Shown: positions 55,101 through 63,975 of the stretch, piece by piece
Numbering within the stretch: position 1 is the first letter of the stretch
Layout: every line of letters starts with the position of its first letter
DNA from: Saccopteryx bilineata
Lineage: Eukaryota > Chordata > Mammalia > Chiroptera > Emballonuridae
Reading direction: 5' to 3'
Length of the DNA: 64,000 bases
NCBI RefSeq assembly: GCF_036850765.1
Contig: NC_089496.1
Coordinates: 46,862,113-46,926,112, forward strand
Notes under the pieces: model-generated
The model's database searches: none
The model's input: only the letters and a program-made list of their open reading frames with translations
Told to the model about the DNA's origin: nothing
Position numbers and translations under genes: made by a program

Positions 55101-58100
55101 AGCAGACTAAGTAACCCCTTGCTCAAGCCAGCGACCTTGGGTCCAAGCTGGTGAGCTTTTTGCTCAAGCCAGATGAGCCTGCACCCAAGCTGGCGACCTC
55201 GGGGTCTTGAACCTGGGTCTTCCGCATCCCAGTTCGATGCTCTATCCACTGTGCCACCGCCTGGTCAGGCTGATATGTGGTTTCTAACACTTCTGTTTGA
55301 GAACCTGTTTCACTCAGGCACTGGGAGACGTTTTTCCATGGACCCCACCGGTCTTTAGTCTCTGACTCCCTGTTACATGTCTGCCACCCCTACAAACGAG
55401 GAACTCCCTGAGGGTTCTGCCCAGCACCTGGCACTGTGCTGGCATGGAGTTGTTGAGTGGAATGAAGCTGTTGTCTTCACCTGGAGCAGTGGGTTGAGAG
55501 GGAAGGGTCAGACTGAGGGTAAGCTCGTGTCTGGTTAATGGAGAAACTGGACTCACTCGGTCCTTTTCTTTTATAACTGCTGTGCATATTTGTCCTGTAA
55601 AATAGGGAGATACATTATTAGTATTATGTTGTGGGTAGGAGCCTGCAAGGACATCCCACAACCGGGCTTTTCCTCGGCACGGTAAACGGGTCTCCCTCTC
55701 TGGTTGTGTCGTAGGAGGGCGTGGATGTGGGAACCCTGCTGAAATCGACGTGCAGCACGTTTCTGAAGACTCTGGAAGAATGCATGCAGATTGCCAACGC
55801 GGCCTTCACCTCGGAGCTGCTCTATCGCACTCCCCCTGGCTCTCCGCAGCTGGCCACGCTCAAGTCCGGCAAGGTGAGAGCCCTCTCCGCCTGGCTGCCA
55901 TGGGTTAGTGATGGTGAGAAGGTGAGGTGCCGAGCTCTGTTCTCCATTGCCCTTTGGTGACTGACCCTTCTTCTAGTGGACTTCCTCTATGTCCACTTTT
56001 ATATCTGCCCTCCGTCCCCTGTATCCAGTCGGTTATTTTTGGCAGTTTTACCCCCTAAACACGTCTCTGTAGCTAGCCTGTTCTCTTCTGCCTCCTCGGC
56101 CAGTGGGTCTCCCTGAGGTTGTGGTGTCCTTCTTACTAGTCCCCTTCAGCCTGACCCTTCCAGGCAGCTGGGTGATACTTCCGTCCCTGCAGTTGGTGTA
56201 AGTCGGACCACTACCGCTACCTCAGGGGCTCCCTCACTGCCTGCAGGTTAAAGTCAGAACTCCTCCCCCCCCCCAGCCTGTTTCGCTGTCATTACCTGGC
56301 TGGACCGTGGTAACGGCTTGTAGGTCCCCCACATCTTGGTGACATTTCCCAGTGCCAAGAATGCCCTCTCCCTGTCACTCTCTGGTTGGCTCTTTCTCGT
56401 CCCTCAGGATTTAATCTCTTCTTCCCCGAATCCCTAACTTGGGCTGAGAACACCTCTTCTCCTCATACCTTTATTTTAAGCTTACTCTGTAGTGAAATTA
56501 CCTTAAGGGTAGGGACCCCATACTGTTTACCTTTATACTTCCAGTTTAATAGAGTGTGGCATCATAGTTTGGTATTTATTAATGCTTAATGAGTGTGACT
56601 GAAATTATAAGGAAGTCAACCACCACAGGTTTGACTCTGATAATTAGGTCCTTTAAAACAGTGGTCCCAACCTTTTTTGGGCCACAGACCGGTTTAATGT
56701 CAAAATATTTTCACGGACCAGCCTTTAGGGTGGGATGGATAAATGTATCACATGACCGAGACAAGCGTCAAGAGTGAGTCTTAGACGGATGTAACAGAGG
56801 GAATCTGGTCATTTTTAAAAAATAAAACATCATTCAGACTTAAATATAAATAAAACGGAAATAATGTAAGTTATTTATTCTTTCTCTGCGGACCGGTACC
56901 AAATGGCCCACGGACCGTACTTGTCCGCGGCCTGGGGGTTGGGGACCACTGCTTTAAAAGACCATCTTCTTTTTTCTTAGAAATGTGGGTGCCCTTCCAG
57001 CTTGAATGCGGGGTCACTGGCTTGAGCGTGGGATCATAGACATGACCCCATGATTGCTGGCTTGAGCCCAAAGGTCGCTGGCTTGAGCAAGGGGTCACTC
57101 ACTCTGCTGTATTCTCCCCCCCCATCAAGGCACATATGAGAAAGCAAACAATGAACAACTAAGGTGCCGCAATGAAGAACTGATGCTTCTCATCTCTCTC
57201 CTGTCCCTATCTATCCCTCTTTCTGTGTCTCTCTTGCTAAAAAATATAAGAGGAAAGAAAGAAATTTGGGTGCCCTTAATTGAGTAAATGTGAAAGAAAA
57301 GACTGGTTGGGAAGAATGACTCCTTTCTTTTGGGAGGATCTAAAATTGTTCTAAAACTGGGACAGTGTATGTTATAGTCATATTTATCACTTTCCTATGT
57401 GATAAAGCTAAAAATGCTCGGTTGGAAGTTTAGCATGTAAACTTTCATTTCTTTGCTTCTTTTAAAGATGAAACATCCTGTTGTACCCATTCATAATTCA
57501 TTGGAAAGGTACGGTAACTTTTTTATTTTTTCTACTTTCTAATAAAAAAGATACTGTTATCTCTTGTTTTTTTTTTTTTTAATAAGAATATTTTGATCAT
57601 ATGGTGGTTTTTCTCATGATCTGAGATGATACCGGGAGGAAACAATGTCTGACTTCCCTGTGAAGTAGGTGCTGACCTCCCGTTCAGCCGTGACTACCGG
57701 GGAAGGTGTTTGCATTTTCCCTGGGCTGCGGGTCTCACCTGTCACTTCTAGTAACTTTTTATCTCTCTTGTTAACTGAGGGTTGGGCCCGCTGCTCTTGT
57801 GAGAAGCTGAGCTTTTTGTTGTTGTTGTATTTTTCTGAAGCTGGAAACGGGGAGAGACAGTCAGACAGACTCCCGCATGCGCCCAACCGGGATCCACCCG
57901 GCACGCCTACCAGGGGCTAGGCTCTGCCCACCAGGGGTGATGCTCTGCCTCTCCGGGGGCGTTGCTCTGTTGCGACCAGAGCCACTCTAGCGCCTGGGGC
58001 AGAAGCTGAGCTTTGATCTAAGTGTGCTTCTATCCGAGAAGGACGGCACTTTTTTTTTTTTTTTTGGTTTTAAACTCTTAGTTAGCTTTACAGTTGGAAA

Positions 58101-61100
58101 CAGAACATAATATCAAAATCTAAACTATTTCTTCCTCTAAATCTAAAGGCTCCTTTGTGTTTAGAAAAAGGGCACATTTACATAGTTATGTTCCTATTAT
58201 TTGGGGTCTTGATTGGGTTTTTATTTGATATAAGCATTCCCACCTTTTGACTTGGTCCAGATGTTTGTTCTTTAAAATTATTATCTATTTTGTATTGTTA
58301 TACTGTACTATTTGCTTTAGTACAAGATTGTCCTCAATTTGGTTGTTAAAATTTTTCTCCCCCCCTAAATATGTTCAGTAAGAACATCTTTATAGATTTT
58401 TTCTTTTGAGGTATTTCCTGAATATACTGCATTTTTCATTGAAATATGGTCTTTCTCTAGAAAATAAATTTCTCTAGAAATAAATTTAATTTTATTAGAT
58501 GAAAATGTTCTAATTTGGCCGCTCCTAGTCACTGGTGAGACCTTGTGATTGTCCCTTTAACAGAATCAAGTGTCCCACTTGCATGTTAAATTGATTTTTC
58601 TGTTACCCTGAAGAGCAGTCGGTCCCCAGAATGTGGCCTCTCCTCCCAGGTTTCTGTATGTCACACACACTTTGCATGGAGTATTCCGCCCTGACCACAG
58701 CATGTGGCTGGGCAAACACTCGGAAGTGGCCAGTGATTTTGAGAGTTAAGGGGAGAAAAACCCTCCCAGGGAGACGGAGGAAAATGAGAAAAGTGTGAAA
58801 TGTGGTACCTACAGGAAGCTGATTGAAAATCAAAGCACTGTCAATGACTATTTCCTGTTGGTGGTGGGGGCAGGAAGAGAGTGGGGGGGGGGTGCTAGAG
58901 AACCCTGACTTCTCAGCCTCAGCCTGGAAACTGGCCTGCCCCCACCTCGCAGGCAGGGGGCTGAGAGATTGGGCTTGATTTCACAATTCCATTTGTTAAT
59001 TGATATAAACCCTTCCCCCATCCCTCAGAATAAGATCTATTGATGACCAAATAATTGGACCTCCTGGTCTTTTTTCTTTATAACATTTTCTTTAAAAACA
59101 TTTCCAGGCAAATGGAGTTAAACAATTGTGAAAATGGATCTTTAAATATGGAAATAAATGACGATGAAGAAATCCTAATGAAAAACAAGAGTTCCTTGTA
59201 TTTGAAATCTGCAGAGGTAGATTGCAGCGTATCCAGTGAAGACAATACAGATGATAATCTAACAGGTAAAAACGAAACTAGAGTCTGATGCAAGCCATTG
59301 AACACAGGAGGTTGGGGTTTGATTATTAGCCATGTTGGGGCACTTGCTTCGAATGGCACTCAGGACAGAGTACTGGGTGGCTCCTGAGGCAGATGTGTTA
59401 GCTGGATGGCAGGCCACTTGTCTGTCAGCATTCTGCCGCCCATCTGTCCCATCAGACCAGGAGCCGAATAGCAGAAAGAAGAGGGGTTCTCCAGCTCACT
59501 GTTCTTGGCTGTGACATTCATCGGCCTCTGGGAGCTGTCTACTGACTTTTTAGAGAGGATGAGTATTTCGCTGGCCTTCTCTGAATCTCAAAGTCCTTTG
59601 AACTTAGACTGTGATGTCAAACTTAAGAATGTGCAAAGATATGGCAGTTCAGGTTTCTATGCCCGGTCTCTGGTGAGGCCTGAAATGTCAGAAGTCAGCA
59701 GCCACCGTCAGGTTTCAGCCAATCCTTCCCTGTGTCATCGAGCCAACATCCCACATGTGCTAATCCCATTGGTTCTCACAACTAAAACCAACGGCAGATC
59801 AGTCCAAGACAACTATAGTAGACCTTTTAATTATAAGTGTTTAATAAATATTTTGAAAATAAAATTTTCAAAAATTTCCTCCTTATATCCCTTAAAATAA
59901 GAGATCCCATTTTTCCAGATGACGTGGGGACAAAGAAGATATATTTTCGTAACTGTTAATATAAGGCAAGCAATCCACACATTACTGAAATCTTGTCCCT
60001 TGAGTAAATAGTAAGGACGGGAGCATTTCTATCGAAACAGTACTGTTTGACCCAAGAGTTTTCCTTCTAGGAATTTGTCCATAGGGAATAGACTTAAGGA
60101 CAGTCGAGTCTCATTATTTATAGTATATAGTTCTGTTCTGTAAAGTCATTGCAGACATCGAAGTAGCAGATTCTGCACCATTGCTTCCAGGTGTAACGCG
60201 GGGTTAGGTTCTTACAAGCCTCTGTTGGCAATATTTTTGTTAACTGACCAGTATGTAACCTTGTTTTATGTGTTTCTTTTTAAAGACAGCTTATTTAATA
60301 CAGTTAACCCAGTAGCATTGAACCCATGGCCAGTAGCGCCAGCTCCTGCCTGAGTCTTACCTAACACAGGTATTTTCTCCATAAGGCATGTCCCAGCCTT
60401 CTTGTGCTTGGGAACACCAGACAGCACTACACGTGGAGGTCCTTTTAAGCAGTGAAACCAGCAATGAAATGCACAAAAATGCATAAAACATGGCATTAAA
60501 ATAACACTTGTGTACAGTATGGGAGCTGAAATAAGAAGCCAGAGTGTCACCTTCTTTAACCTTGGCTGGGAACATATATGTCGGGCAGCTCAATTTTTTA
60601 GCACTTTGCACATGTCCACAAATGACTGCGGAAGTGCCCTAAGCATTGATATAAGGATTAAAGTAAAGTTTAGCAAGTAGGCAAACTCACAAATCTAGAA
60701 TACACTAATGAGAAATGACTTTTCTACTACTAAAATTGTATATAAACCACCTACATGCCCTCCACAGAGAAGGATGCCATTTTACATGGTTATTATTAAT
60801 AGAACTGTGTTTTGAAGAGTATTCAATGATAATGAAAATTGTATTGATACATTGGTGAAAACAAATGAGATACAAGCCTACAAATATTTAAACCCAATTT
60901 TGTTTGTGTGCATGTGCATATGTGTATGTGTACAGCATTTCACTGATCTTTATTTGTGCTTTTCTGTGCTTTAGAAATGTTCCACGATGACTGTATGTTA
61001 ATTTCCACAATAGGTAATGGTTAGTAATGAGTGTCTTCCACTTTGCAGTCCAAGGAGAAACAATGAGGGAAGATGGGGAAGAGAACTCGGGAAATCATGA

Positions 61101-63975
61101 CAGCCTGGCACAGCCTGGCTCAGACTCCTCGGGTGGCTCTCCTGAATCCCACCGGGAGGAAGGCCAAGAAGTCATCCCAACTTTCTTTAGTACCATGAAC
61201 AGCAGGTACTCTACACTTTATCACTGGGGTTGGATACCTTCTGGGAACCCATCCTGGTGTTCCCTGCAGGTGATCGTGTGTCCTACAGAATAGAGAAAGT
61301 GGCTTACCCAGATCCCTGCTTTACTGTTTGCCTTGTTGGAAGCAGTGGATGCGAAAAGGAATTGGATTGTGGACCAATTTCAGCTTGCTATGATAGGTTA
61401 TCTCTGGGAAATGATATTGTTAGTAAACTGTACTAGAATAGGATAGGAGAGGAGAGGAGAAGAGAGGGAGAGGGAAGGGAGAGGGGAGGGAAAGGAAGGG
61501 GGAGAGGGGAGAGGGGAATAATAGTTTTTACTCACTGGGGTATATATGTGAAATTGGCCAAATGATTTTTCCTGGAGAGCAGCAGCTGTTTTCCTGACTA
61601 CCTCTGAACTGCGGAGAGTGCTAATGTATTTGCATTCCTTCCTCCTCTTCATCCCCAAATTGTTTAGCTTTAGTGACATTGAACTTCTGGAAGACAGTGG
61701 CATTCCCACAGAAGCGTTCTTGGCCTCGTGTTACGCTGTGGTTCCAGTACTGGGTGAGAATGCTGTGCTACCTACACTCAGTCTCTGGTCTGTCTCACGC
61801 CCCTTGTTCTGCGTCAGAGACCCTGAACTGGGTGTGCAGTGTGCAGTTAGCTCCCTCTTCGTGTCACCAGCCGCATACAGTCAAAACTGCGTGTCCTGAA
61901 GCAGTATTGCATGTTCCCATTTTATTTCTAATTATGATTTTAAAATATTGACCGCTGGATAGCGTAATAACAAAGAAATTCTGTTTTCTGAAAATCATAA
62001 TTAAAAGGGAAAGTGAAAGTCATTAAGGAACAGACTTTAAGTTCAAATTACATTTACTTGTCAGAGTCAGTAGTATCAGGAATCCCTATAATGTTGAAAT
62101 TTGCAATATGACTCATTTAAGTACGCATCTTTTTTTAAATCAGGATAGGACTTGCATGGAACCTAAGTGTTATGATTCAGTGAGTTTTGACAAATACACC
62201 TACTGATGTAATCCACATTCCTGTCAAGAATAGAGTGTTTTTATCAGCCCAGAATGTTCCCTCTGCCATTCAGTCCCCAACCTATCACCCGGCCTGAGAC
62301 TACTTTTTACGGCTGTCTGTCCCCATAAATTAGTTTTGCCTGTTCTAAAAATCTCATATCTGTAGAATCATATTATGTACCCTTTTGCATCTGGCTTTTT
62401 CTCTCAGTATAATGTTTTCATCCCTGTTGTCACACGTGCCGGCAGTTCATCCCTTTTTGTTGCTGAGTAGTATTCTATTAAATGACTTGAACAATGTGTT
62501 TATTCACTCCTCTATTGATGGACACTTGGGAAGTCTCTTGTTAGGAGCTACTATAAATACCCTTGCTTGGAACAGTTTTGTGTACGCGGGCATACCTTTC
62601 CCTTTCTCTTGAGCAGAGACCGAGGAGTGGGCTTGAGGATGTGTAGGTTCCTGTGTTTAGCTTTACACATAAAGCCTGGGTGCACATTGCAGCTTCCCCC
62701 AGCAGTGTGAGCGTGTGGGTGGTTTCCCAGTGAGTCTTCTAGTCCCCGGGCACGCTGCACCTCTCCATTCACTCAGGTCGTTGTTATTTTCACAACAGTG
62801 TGTGTAGCTTTTCTTTTGCTGTAGCCGTCTTGTCCACCTTTTGTTGGGAACAAATTGTAGAATTTTGTGGGGTTTTGATGCTGTTGTAAAAATGATATCA
62901 TTTTCCGTCTGTTCATTGATAGCATATAGGCACCGTTGACTTTTTTGTACAATGATTTTTTTATCATCATAAATGAGTTAATTGTGAAATATACTCTGTA
63001 TTTATTGAGATGATCATTGTTTTGTTTTGTTTTGTTTTCCCTGTACGCTGCTCATGTGTGAGTTGCATTGTTTGGATGAATAGTAGTCTACTGTCTTGTT
63101 ACTCGTTTCTACCATCATGCCATTTTCTCTTAGTCCTGTCTGCTCTTCCTTTTTATTCCTTTCTTGACTTCTATCCAATTAATGTCATTTTTTTAGTATT
63201 CAATTTTATTTCCTTTTTGGCTTTTTAGCTACTTGTCTTTGTTCCTGCTTTTCTTTGGGGTCTATCAAGTATTTTCAGAATTCCATTATATTTTCTCTTT
63301 TGACTCATTAGCTCTACCTATTTGTGTTTTAGTTGTTCTTGTCCAACAGAAATATCCAGACCACATATATGATCTTAAGTTTTCTAGCAGGTACATTAAA
63401 ATAGTAAAGTGAAAAAGATAAAAATAATTTTTATGGTTTATTTTAGCCAACCTAGTATATTCAAAATATCATCTCAAGATATAATCAGTGTAAAAGAATC
63501 ATTAGTGAGATGTTTTGCATTCTTTTTTGATACTAAATCTTTGAAATCTGTTATGTATCTTACACTTACCATACATTTTAGCTTGGACTCGCTAATTGCA
63601 AGCACTGAGTGGCCACAAATCTAAAGGCTACCATGTTGGATAGGACAGGCCTAAGGATTGTAATATGTATTCCAAGTTTATAAGATTACCCTCACCTGCC
63701 ACTTAGGGTCCTGTTATGGTTACTCACCTCGGGATTGTGAAAAAGGAAAAAGTGATGATGATACCCTAGAAACCTTTGAAGCTTATGTTTAGAAATGATT
63801 TAACAGCAAAAATTAAAATTTTGATGGGGGGCTGCTAAATTTATTGATACTATAAAAAATATTTTCCACTTGAATGCTTTTTCAAAGATGTTTAAAAAAA
63901 TTTTTTTTTTTTTTAGACAAACTCGGCCCTACGGTGTTTGCTCCTGTTAAAATGGATCTTGTTGGGAATATTAAG
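34272..63975 (+). CDS. PLEKHA8: PLEKHA8 (FAPP2), PI4P-binding glucosylceramide transfer protein, residues 1-366 of about 519
   Basis: Ten exons join without a frame break into 1098 nt. Residues 1 to about 93 are a PH domain starting [21 protein letters not shown]7 and R18 are the positions that bind PI4P in the FAPP family, and the YLSGW tip inserts in the membrane. A linker with an [19 protein letters not shown] helix and acidic, serine-rich segments follows. The GLTP fold begins at about 318: [20 protein letters not shown], then D360 and N364, the sugar-headgroup ligands of GLTP proteins. The rest lies beyond the right edge. The protein binds PI4P and Arf1 at the trans-Golgi and moves glucosylceramide for globoside synthesis. 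PLEKHA3 (FAPP1) is excluded because it lacks the GLTP domain. Confidence 0.97.
34312..37934 (+). other. PLEKHA8: PLEKHA8 intron 1, left part, few repeats
   Basis: Unusually free of SINEs for about 5 kb. It holds a tandem duplication of CACTTTTTTTGGAATTAA (near 35117 and 35149), a CT-rich patch at 35810-35835, an A-rich patch at 37078-37102 and a TG/CATG-rich patch at 37198-37238. No coding exon is recognisable. Confidence 0.55.
37935..38105 (+). repeat. MIR SINE
   Basis: CCCTATTCTAAACACTTTAC, CCCATTTTCCAGATGCAGAC and CCCAAGGTCACCCGGTAAGT follow the MIR consensus order. An A-run with GA repeat (37865-37893) precedes it. Confidence 0.85.
39512..39985 (-). mobile_element. Bat SINE (GCCTGACCAGGCGG form) in LINE-1, itself interrupted
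   Basis: Tail side at 39512-39530. The head GCCTGACTGGTGGTGGTGCA (minus strand) ends at about 39985. The flanks TCTCGTGCTTTT and TTCTTGTGCTTTT in the LINE-1 look like the target duplication. A second SINE sits in its middle. Confidence 0.8.
39702..39874 (-). mobile_element. Short bat SINE nested in another SINE
   Basis: GCCTGACCTGTGGTGGCGCA head on the minus strand ends at 39874. It separates two halves of the outer SINE. The insertion order LINE-1, then outer SINE, then this copy gives relative ages for the two SINE forms. Confidence 0.85.
40195..40377 (+). repeat. MIR SINE
   Basis: GCCCTGCGTTCAAATTTCTG, CTCTGCAACTTACTAGTGCT and CCCTGAGCCTCAGCTTGCAG match the 5' and core portions of MIR. 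Confidence 0.8.
40378..40456. mobile_element. Near-palindromic mini-element, copy 1
   Basis: CTGCTCACAAAAAT...GGGATATTT on the left mirrors AAATATCCCTAATTTTTGTG and AGCAG on the right, with AAAATGAATATGAAGC between them. The right end abuts TA. Size and structure resemble mariner-derived MITEs. Copy 2 is at 53948-54030. The RNA would fold into a hairpin of about 30 bp. Confidence 0.75.
41415..41754 (-). mobile_element. Bat SINE with a TG/CA microsatellite at its tail
   Basis: CTTTGCCTTGAT (41403-41414) and CTCTGCCTTGAT (41755-41766) flank it. Where other copies have an A tail, this one has about 40 bp of TG (41417-41458). The tail has probably been replaced by microsatellite growth. Confidence 0.93.
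41767..44735 (+). other. PLEKHA8: PLEKHA8 intron 1, central unique stretch
   Basis: No SINE in about 3 kb. A 197-codon frame on the minus strand (43019 to 42426) has no recognisable domain. A segment at 42380-42420 (AACTTCCTGGAGGAGGTGGA) recalls old L2/MIR-like repeats. Confidence 0.5.
44740..45530 (+). mobile_element. LINE-1 internal fragment, split by a SINE
   Basis: GAAAACTTCCCAAATTAGGT, CAGATTCAAGAAGCTCAGCA and, after the SINE, ACATCATAATCAAACCGTGT follow the L1 ORF1 to ORF2 region. Frames are broken. Confidence 0.7.
45010..45333 (+). mobile_element. Bat SINE in LINE-1
   Basis: GAAGCTCAGCA on the left is repeated as GCAGCTCAGCA on the right (near 45335-45345). The head is GCCTGACCAGGCGGTGGCGC. 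Short A tail. Confidence 0.92.
45940..46910 (-). mobile_element. LINE-1 ORF2 fragment, reverse orientation
   Basis: CTAATTGCCCTGGCTGGAGC, GCATCCTTATCCTGTTCCTG and the ATGTTAGCGGTGGGGTTTCT stretch are the complement of L1 ORF2. Split by a SINE at 46211-46604. Not open. Confidence 0.8.
46211..46604 (-). mobile_element. Bat SINE (GGCCCTGGCCGG form) with 16-bp duplication
   Basis: GGATTACTTAAGGTTT at 46195-46210 and 46605-46620, perfect and the longest duplication in the window. It lies inside LINE-1. Confidence 0.96.
47531..48006 (+). mobile_element. Old ERVL-type solo LTR (MLT2-like)
   Basis: Starts TGATGGTTAATTTTATGTGT and ends GAGAACCCAGACTAATACA. CATTATATGAGCCAGTTCCT lies before the end. 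These are the signature phrases of MLT2-group LTRs of ancient mammalian ERVL elements. No internal retroviral genes are attached. It is a degraded solo LTR. Confidence 0.65.
48905..49035 (+). mobile_element. Bat LINE-1 3' terminus
   Basis: TATACTCTTGAAACGTGTGT and ATTAACCAATGTTACCCCCA, then an A-rich tail. The same terminus appears at 14750-14860 and, reversed, at 17820-17995 and 52290 onward. Confidence 0.7.
49036..50209 (+). other. PLEKHA8: PLEKHA8 intron 1, right end
   Basis: No repeat recognised. A 132-codon frame at 49449-49847 begins with GTG and has no recognisable product. The polypyrimidine tract CTCTTCTTCTGTCTTCAG ends the intron. Confidence 0.5.
50210..50326 (+). CDS. PLEKHA8: PLEKHA8 exon 2
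   Basis: 117 nt, residues 14-53, from GWQPRWF to MAVCEIQ. It carries R18 and the LSYYDS strand of the PH domain. Acceptor TGTCTTCAG, donor GTGAGA. Confidence 0.97.
51312..51467 (+). CDS. PLEKHA8: PLEKHA8 exon 3
   Basis: 156 nt, residues 53-105, from [10 protein letters not shown] to RTQKEK. It completes the PH domain, with the C-terminal helix [14 protein letters not shown]. The donor is GC, not GT (AAAAAG|GCAAGT). Confidence 0.97.
51468..51473 (+). other. PLEKHA8: Non-canonical GC splice donor of PLEKHA8 intron 3
   Basis: The sequence is AAG|GCAAGT. Only the GC donor keeps the frame into exon 4 (AAA G|AG TTT). The nearby GT at 51472 would shift the frame into a TGA. Apart from the T-to-C change the donor is a perfect match to U1, as is usual for GC-AG introns. 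Confidence 0.9.
51625..51785 (+). repeat. MIR SINE
   Basis: TTTCAAATCATGGCTTTGCA, TCACTTAATCTCTCTGATCC and TCAGCTTCCTAATACTTTAA follow the MIR order. In PLEKHA8 intron 3. Confidence 0.75.
52012..52249 (+). mobile_element. Short bat SINE, 13-bp duplication
   Basis: AAGTCTGAGAACC at 51999-52011 and 52250-52262. An expanded CT run at 52138-52170. Sense to PLEKHA8. Confidence 0.95.
52290..52900 (-). mobile_element. LINE-1 3' end, reverse orientation
   Basis: TACGGTGACATTGGTTTACA, ATCATATGGTATTTGTCTTT, TATCCACTCACCGAATGATG and GTAAATAACGCTGCACTGAA are the complement of an L1 3' UTR and ORF2 end, in order. Confidence 0.85.
52921..53129 (-). mobile_element. Short bat SINE, reverse orientation, 14-bp duplication
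   Basis: GGCACAACTTTTCT at 52907-52920 and 53130-53143, perfect. It inserted at the end of the LINE-1 fragment. Confidence 0.95.
53948..54030. mobile_element. Near-palindromic mini-element, copy 2
   Basis: ACTGCTCCCAAAAACTAGGG then ACATTTCAAAATGAATAGGA mirrors TAATTTTTGTGAGCAGTGTA. It is about 80% identical by eye to 40378-40456. TA borders the right end. It lies 55 bp upstream of PLEKHA8 exon 4. Confidence 0.75.
54086..54210 (+). CDS. PLEKHA8: PLEKHA8 exon 4
   Basis: 125 nt, residues 105-146, from [12 protein letters not shown] to TTTGVSSPE. It is predicted helical, with a heptad-like [12 protein letters not shown] stretch. Acceptor TTACTCAG, donor GTAAAA. Confidence 0.95.
54550..54640 (+). 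mobile_element. MER20-like hAT-Charlie fragment
   Basis: CAGTGATTCTCAGCCCAGAG, TTTTGCCCCTCAGGAGACAT and CTGGCAGTGTTTGGAGATAC match the first half of MER20. The rest is absent. Confidence 0.65.
54957..55271 (-). mobile_element. Bat SINE (GCCTGACCAGGCGG form), reverse orientation
   Basis: GATTTGTGGTTTCT (54943-54956) and GATATGTGGTTTCT (55272-55285) flank it. Antisense in PLEKHA8 intron 4. Confidence 0.95.
55715..55873 (+). CDS. PLEKHA8: PLEKHA8 exon 5
   Basis: 159 nt, residues 147-199, from [10 protein letters not shown] to LATLKSGK. Both splice sites are phase 0. It contains the conserved [20 protein letters not shown] helix shared with FAPP1. Acceptor TGTGTCGTAG has few pyrimidines. Confidence 0.96.
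55980..56600 (+). mobile_element. L2 LINE 3' end
   Basis: GTTAAAGTCAGAACTCCTCC, ACTTGGGCTGAGAACACCTC and TAAGGGTAGGGACCCCATAC, then AGTGTGGCATCATAGTTTGG, follow the order of the ancient L2 3' region. Strongly diverged. Confidence 0.6.
56659..56951. mobile_element. Non-autonomous hAT transposon with perfect 8-bp duplication
   Basis: CAGTGGTCCCAACC and GGTTGGGGACCACTG termini. CTTTAAAA flanks at 56651-56658 and 56952-56959 are identical. It is a different family from the elements at 11-338 and 2374-2573. The 293-bp interior is non-coding. In PLEKHA8 intron 5. The perfect duplication suggests youth. Confidence 0.93.
56997..57260 (+). mobile_element. 5'-truncated bat SINE with 17-bp duplication
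   Basis: GAAATGTGGGTGCCCTT (56980-56996) and GAAATTTGGGTGCCCTT (57261-57277), one mismatch. It lacks the tRNA head and starts in the CCAGCTTGAATGC body. Confidence 0.93.
57468..57508 (+). CDS. PLEKHA8: PLEKHA8 exon 6, 41-nt mini-exon
   Basis: Residues 200-212 plus two bases of R213: [13 protein letters not shown]. Skipping it would shift the frame. Acceptor CTTCTTTTAAAG, donor GTACGG. Confidence 0.93.
57816..58000 (-). mobile_element. 5'-truncated bat SINE (GGCCCTGGCCGG form), reverse orientation
   Basis: AGAAGCTGAGCTTT at 57802-57815 and 58001-58014. Only the 3' half is present; the tRNA head is missing. Confidence 0.93.
58015..59107 (+). other. PLEKHA8: PLEKHA8 intron 6, right part, nothing certain
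   Basis: A T-run lies at 58050-58066 and a G-run near 58883-58892. AT-rich DNA at 58180-58500 could be degraded LINE-1. Otherwise unrecognised. Confidence 0.4.
59108..59265 (+). CDS. PLEKHA8: PLEKHA8 exon 7
   Basis: 158 nt, residues 213-266, from [10 protein letters not shown] to EDNTDDNLT. Acidic and Ser/Asn-rich linker, probably disordered. Acceptor CATTTCCAG, donor GTAAAA. Confidence 0.95.
59266..61048 (+). other. PLEKHA8: PLEKHA8 intron 7
   Basis: No SINE. The segment 60090-60640 contains TGTAACGCGGGGTTAGGTTC and CTTATTTAATACAGTTAACC, which suggest an old DNA transposon, but I cannot place it in a family. Confidence 0.35.
61049..61205 (+). CDS. PLEKHA8: PLEKHA8 exon 8
   Basis: 157 nt, residues 266-318, from [11 protein letters not shown] to [11 protein letters not shown]. 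It is the most diverged part compared with what I remember of human (extra acidic and Gly/Ser residues). [12 protein letters not shown] resembles a FFAT-like VAP-binding motif, in keeping with reported FAPP2-VAP binding. Confidence 0.95.
61438..61520. repeat. Purine-rich GGAGA low-complexity tract
   Basis: About 80 bp of only A and G on the plus strand apart from its left edge, with GGAGAG and GGGAGA units. It is in the 462-bp intron 8. It could form triplex DNA and could also act as a splicing enhancer-like tract. Confidence 0.9.
61668..61753 (+). CDS. PLEKHA8: PLEKHA8 exon 9
   Basis: 86 nt, residues 318-347: [20 protein letters not shown] then CYAVVPVL. Start of the GLTP fold. Acceptor AATTGTTTAG, donor GTGAGA. 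Confidence 0.96.
62150..62960 (-). mobile_element. Old LINE-1 3' part, reverse orientation
   Basis: ATCCCTTTTTGTTGCTGAGT, TTATTCACTCCTCTATTGAT and GGACACTTGGGAAGTCTCTT are the complement of L1M sequence. In PLEKHA8 intron 9. Confidence 0.7.
63335..63650 (+). mobile_element. Ancient hAT-Charlie-type MER element, second copy
   Basis: TTGTCCAACAGAAATATCCA at the start and GCTACCATGTTGGATAGGAC at the end, with the same AT-rich interior order as 2716-3030. More diverged than the other copy. It ends about 270 bp before exon 10. Confidence 0.65.
63917..63975 (+). CDS. PLEKHA8: PLEKHA8 exon 10 (last exon in window)
   Basis: 59 nt, residues 347-366: [20 protein letters not shown]. It contains D360 and N364, the glycolipid headgroup ligands in GLTP proteins. 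Acceptor T(n)AG directly after a T-run of about 15, donor GTGAAT. The remaining roughly 150 residues lie to the right. Confidence 0.96.

Noticed and set aside
34272..63975. PLEKHA3 (FAPP1) as the identity of the plus-strand gene
   Set aside because: Exons 9 and 10 encode the start of a glycolipid-transfer domain, which FAPP1 lacks.
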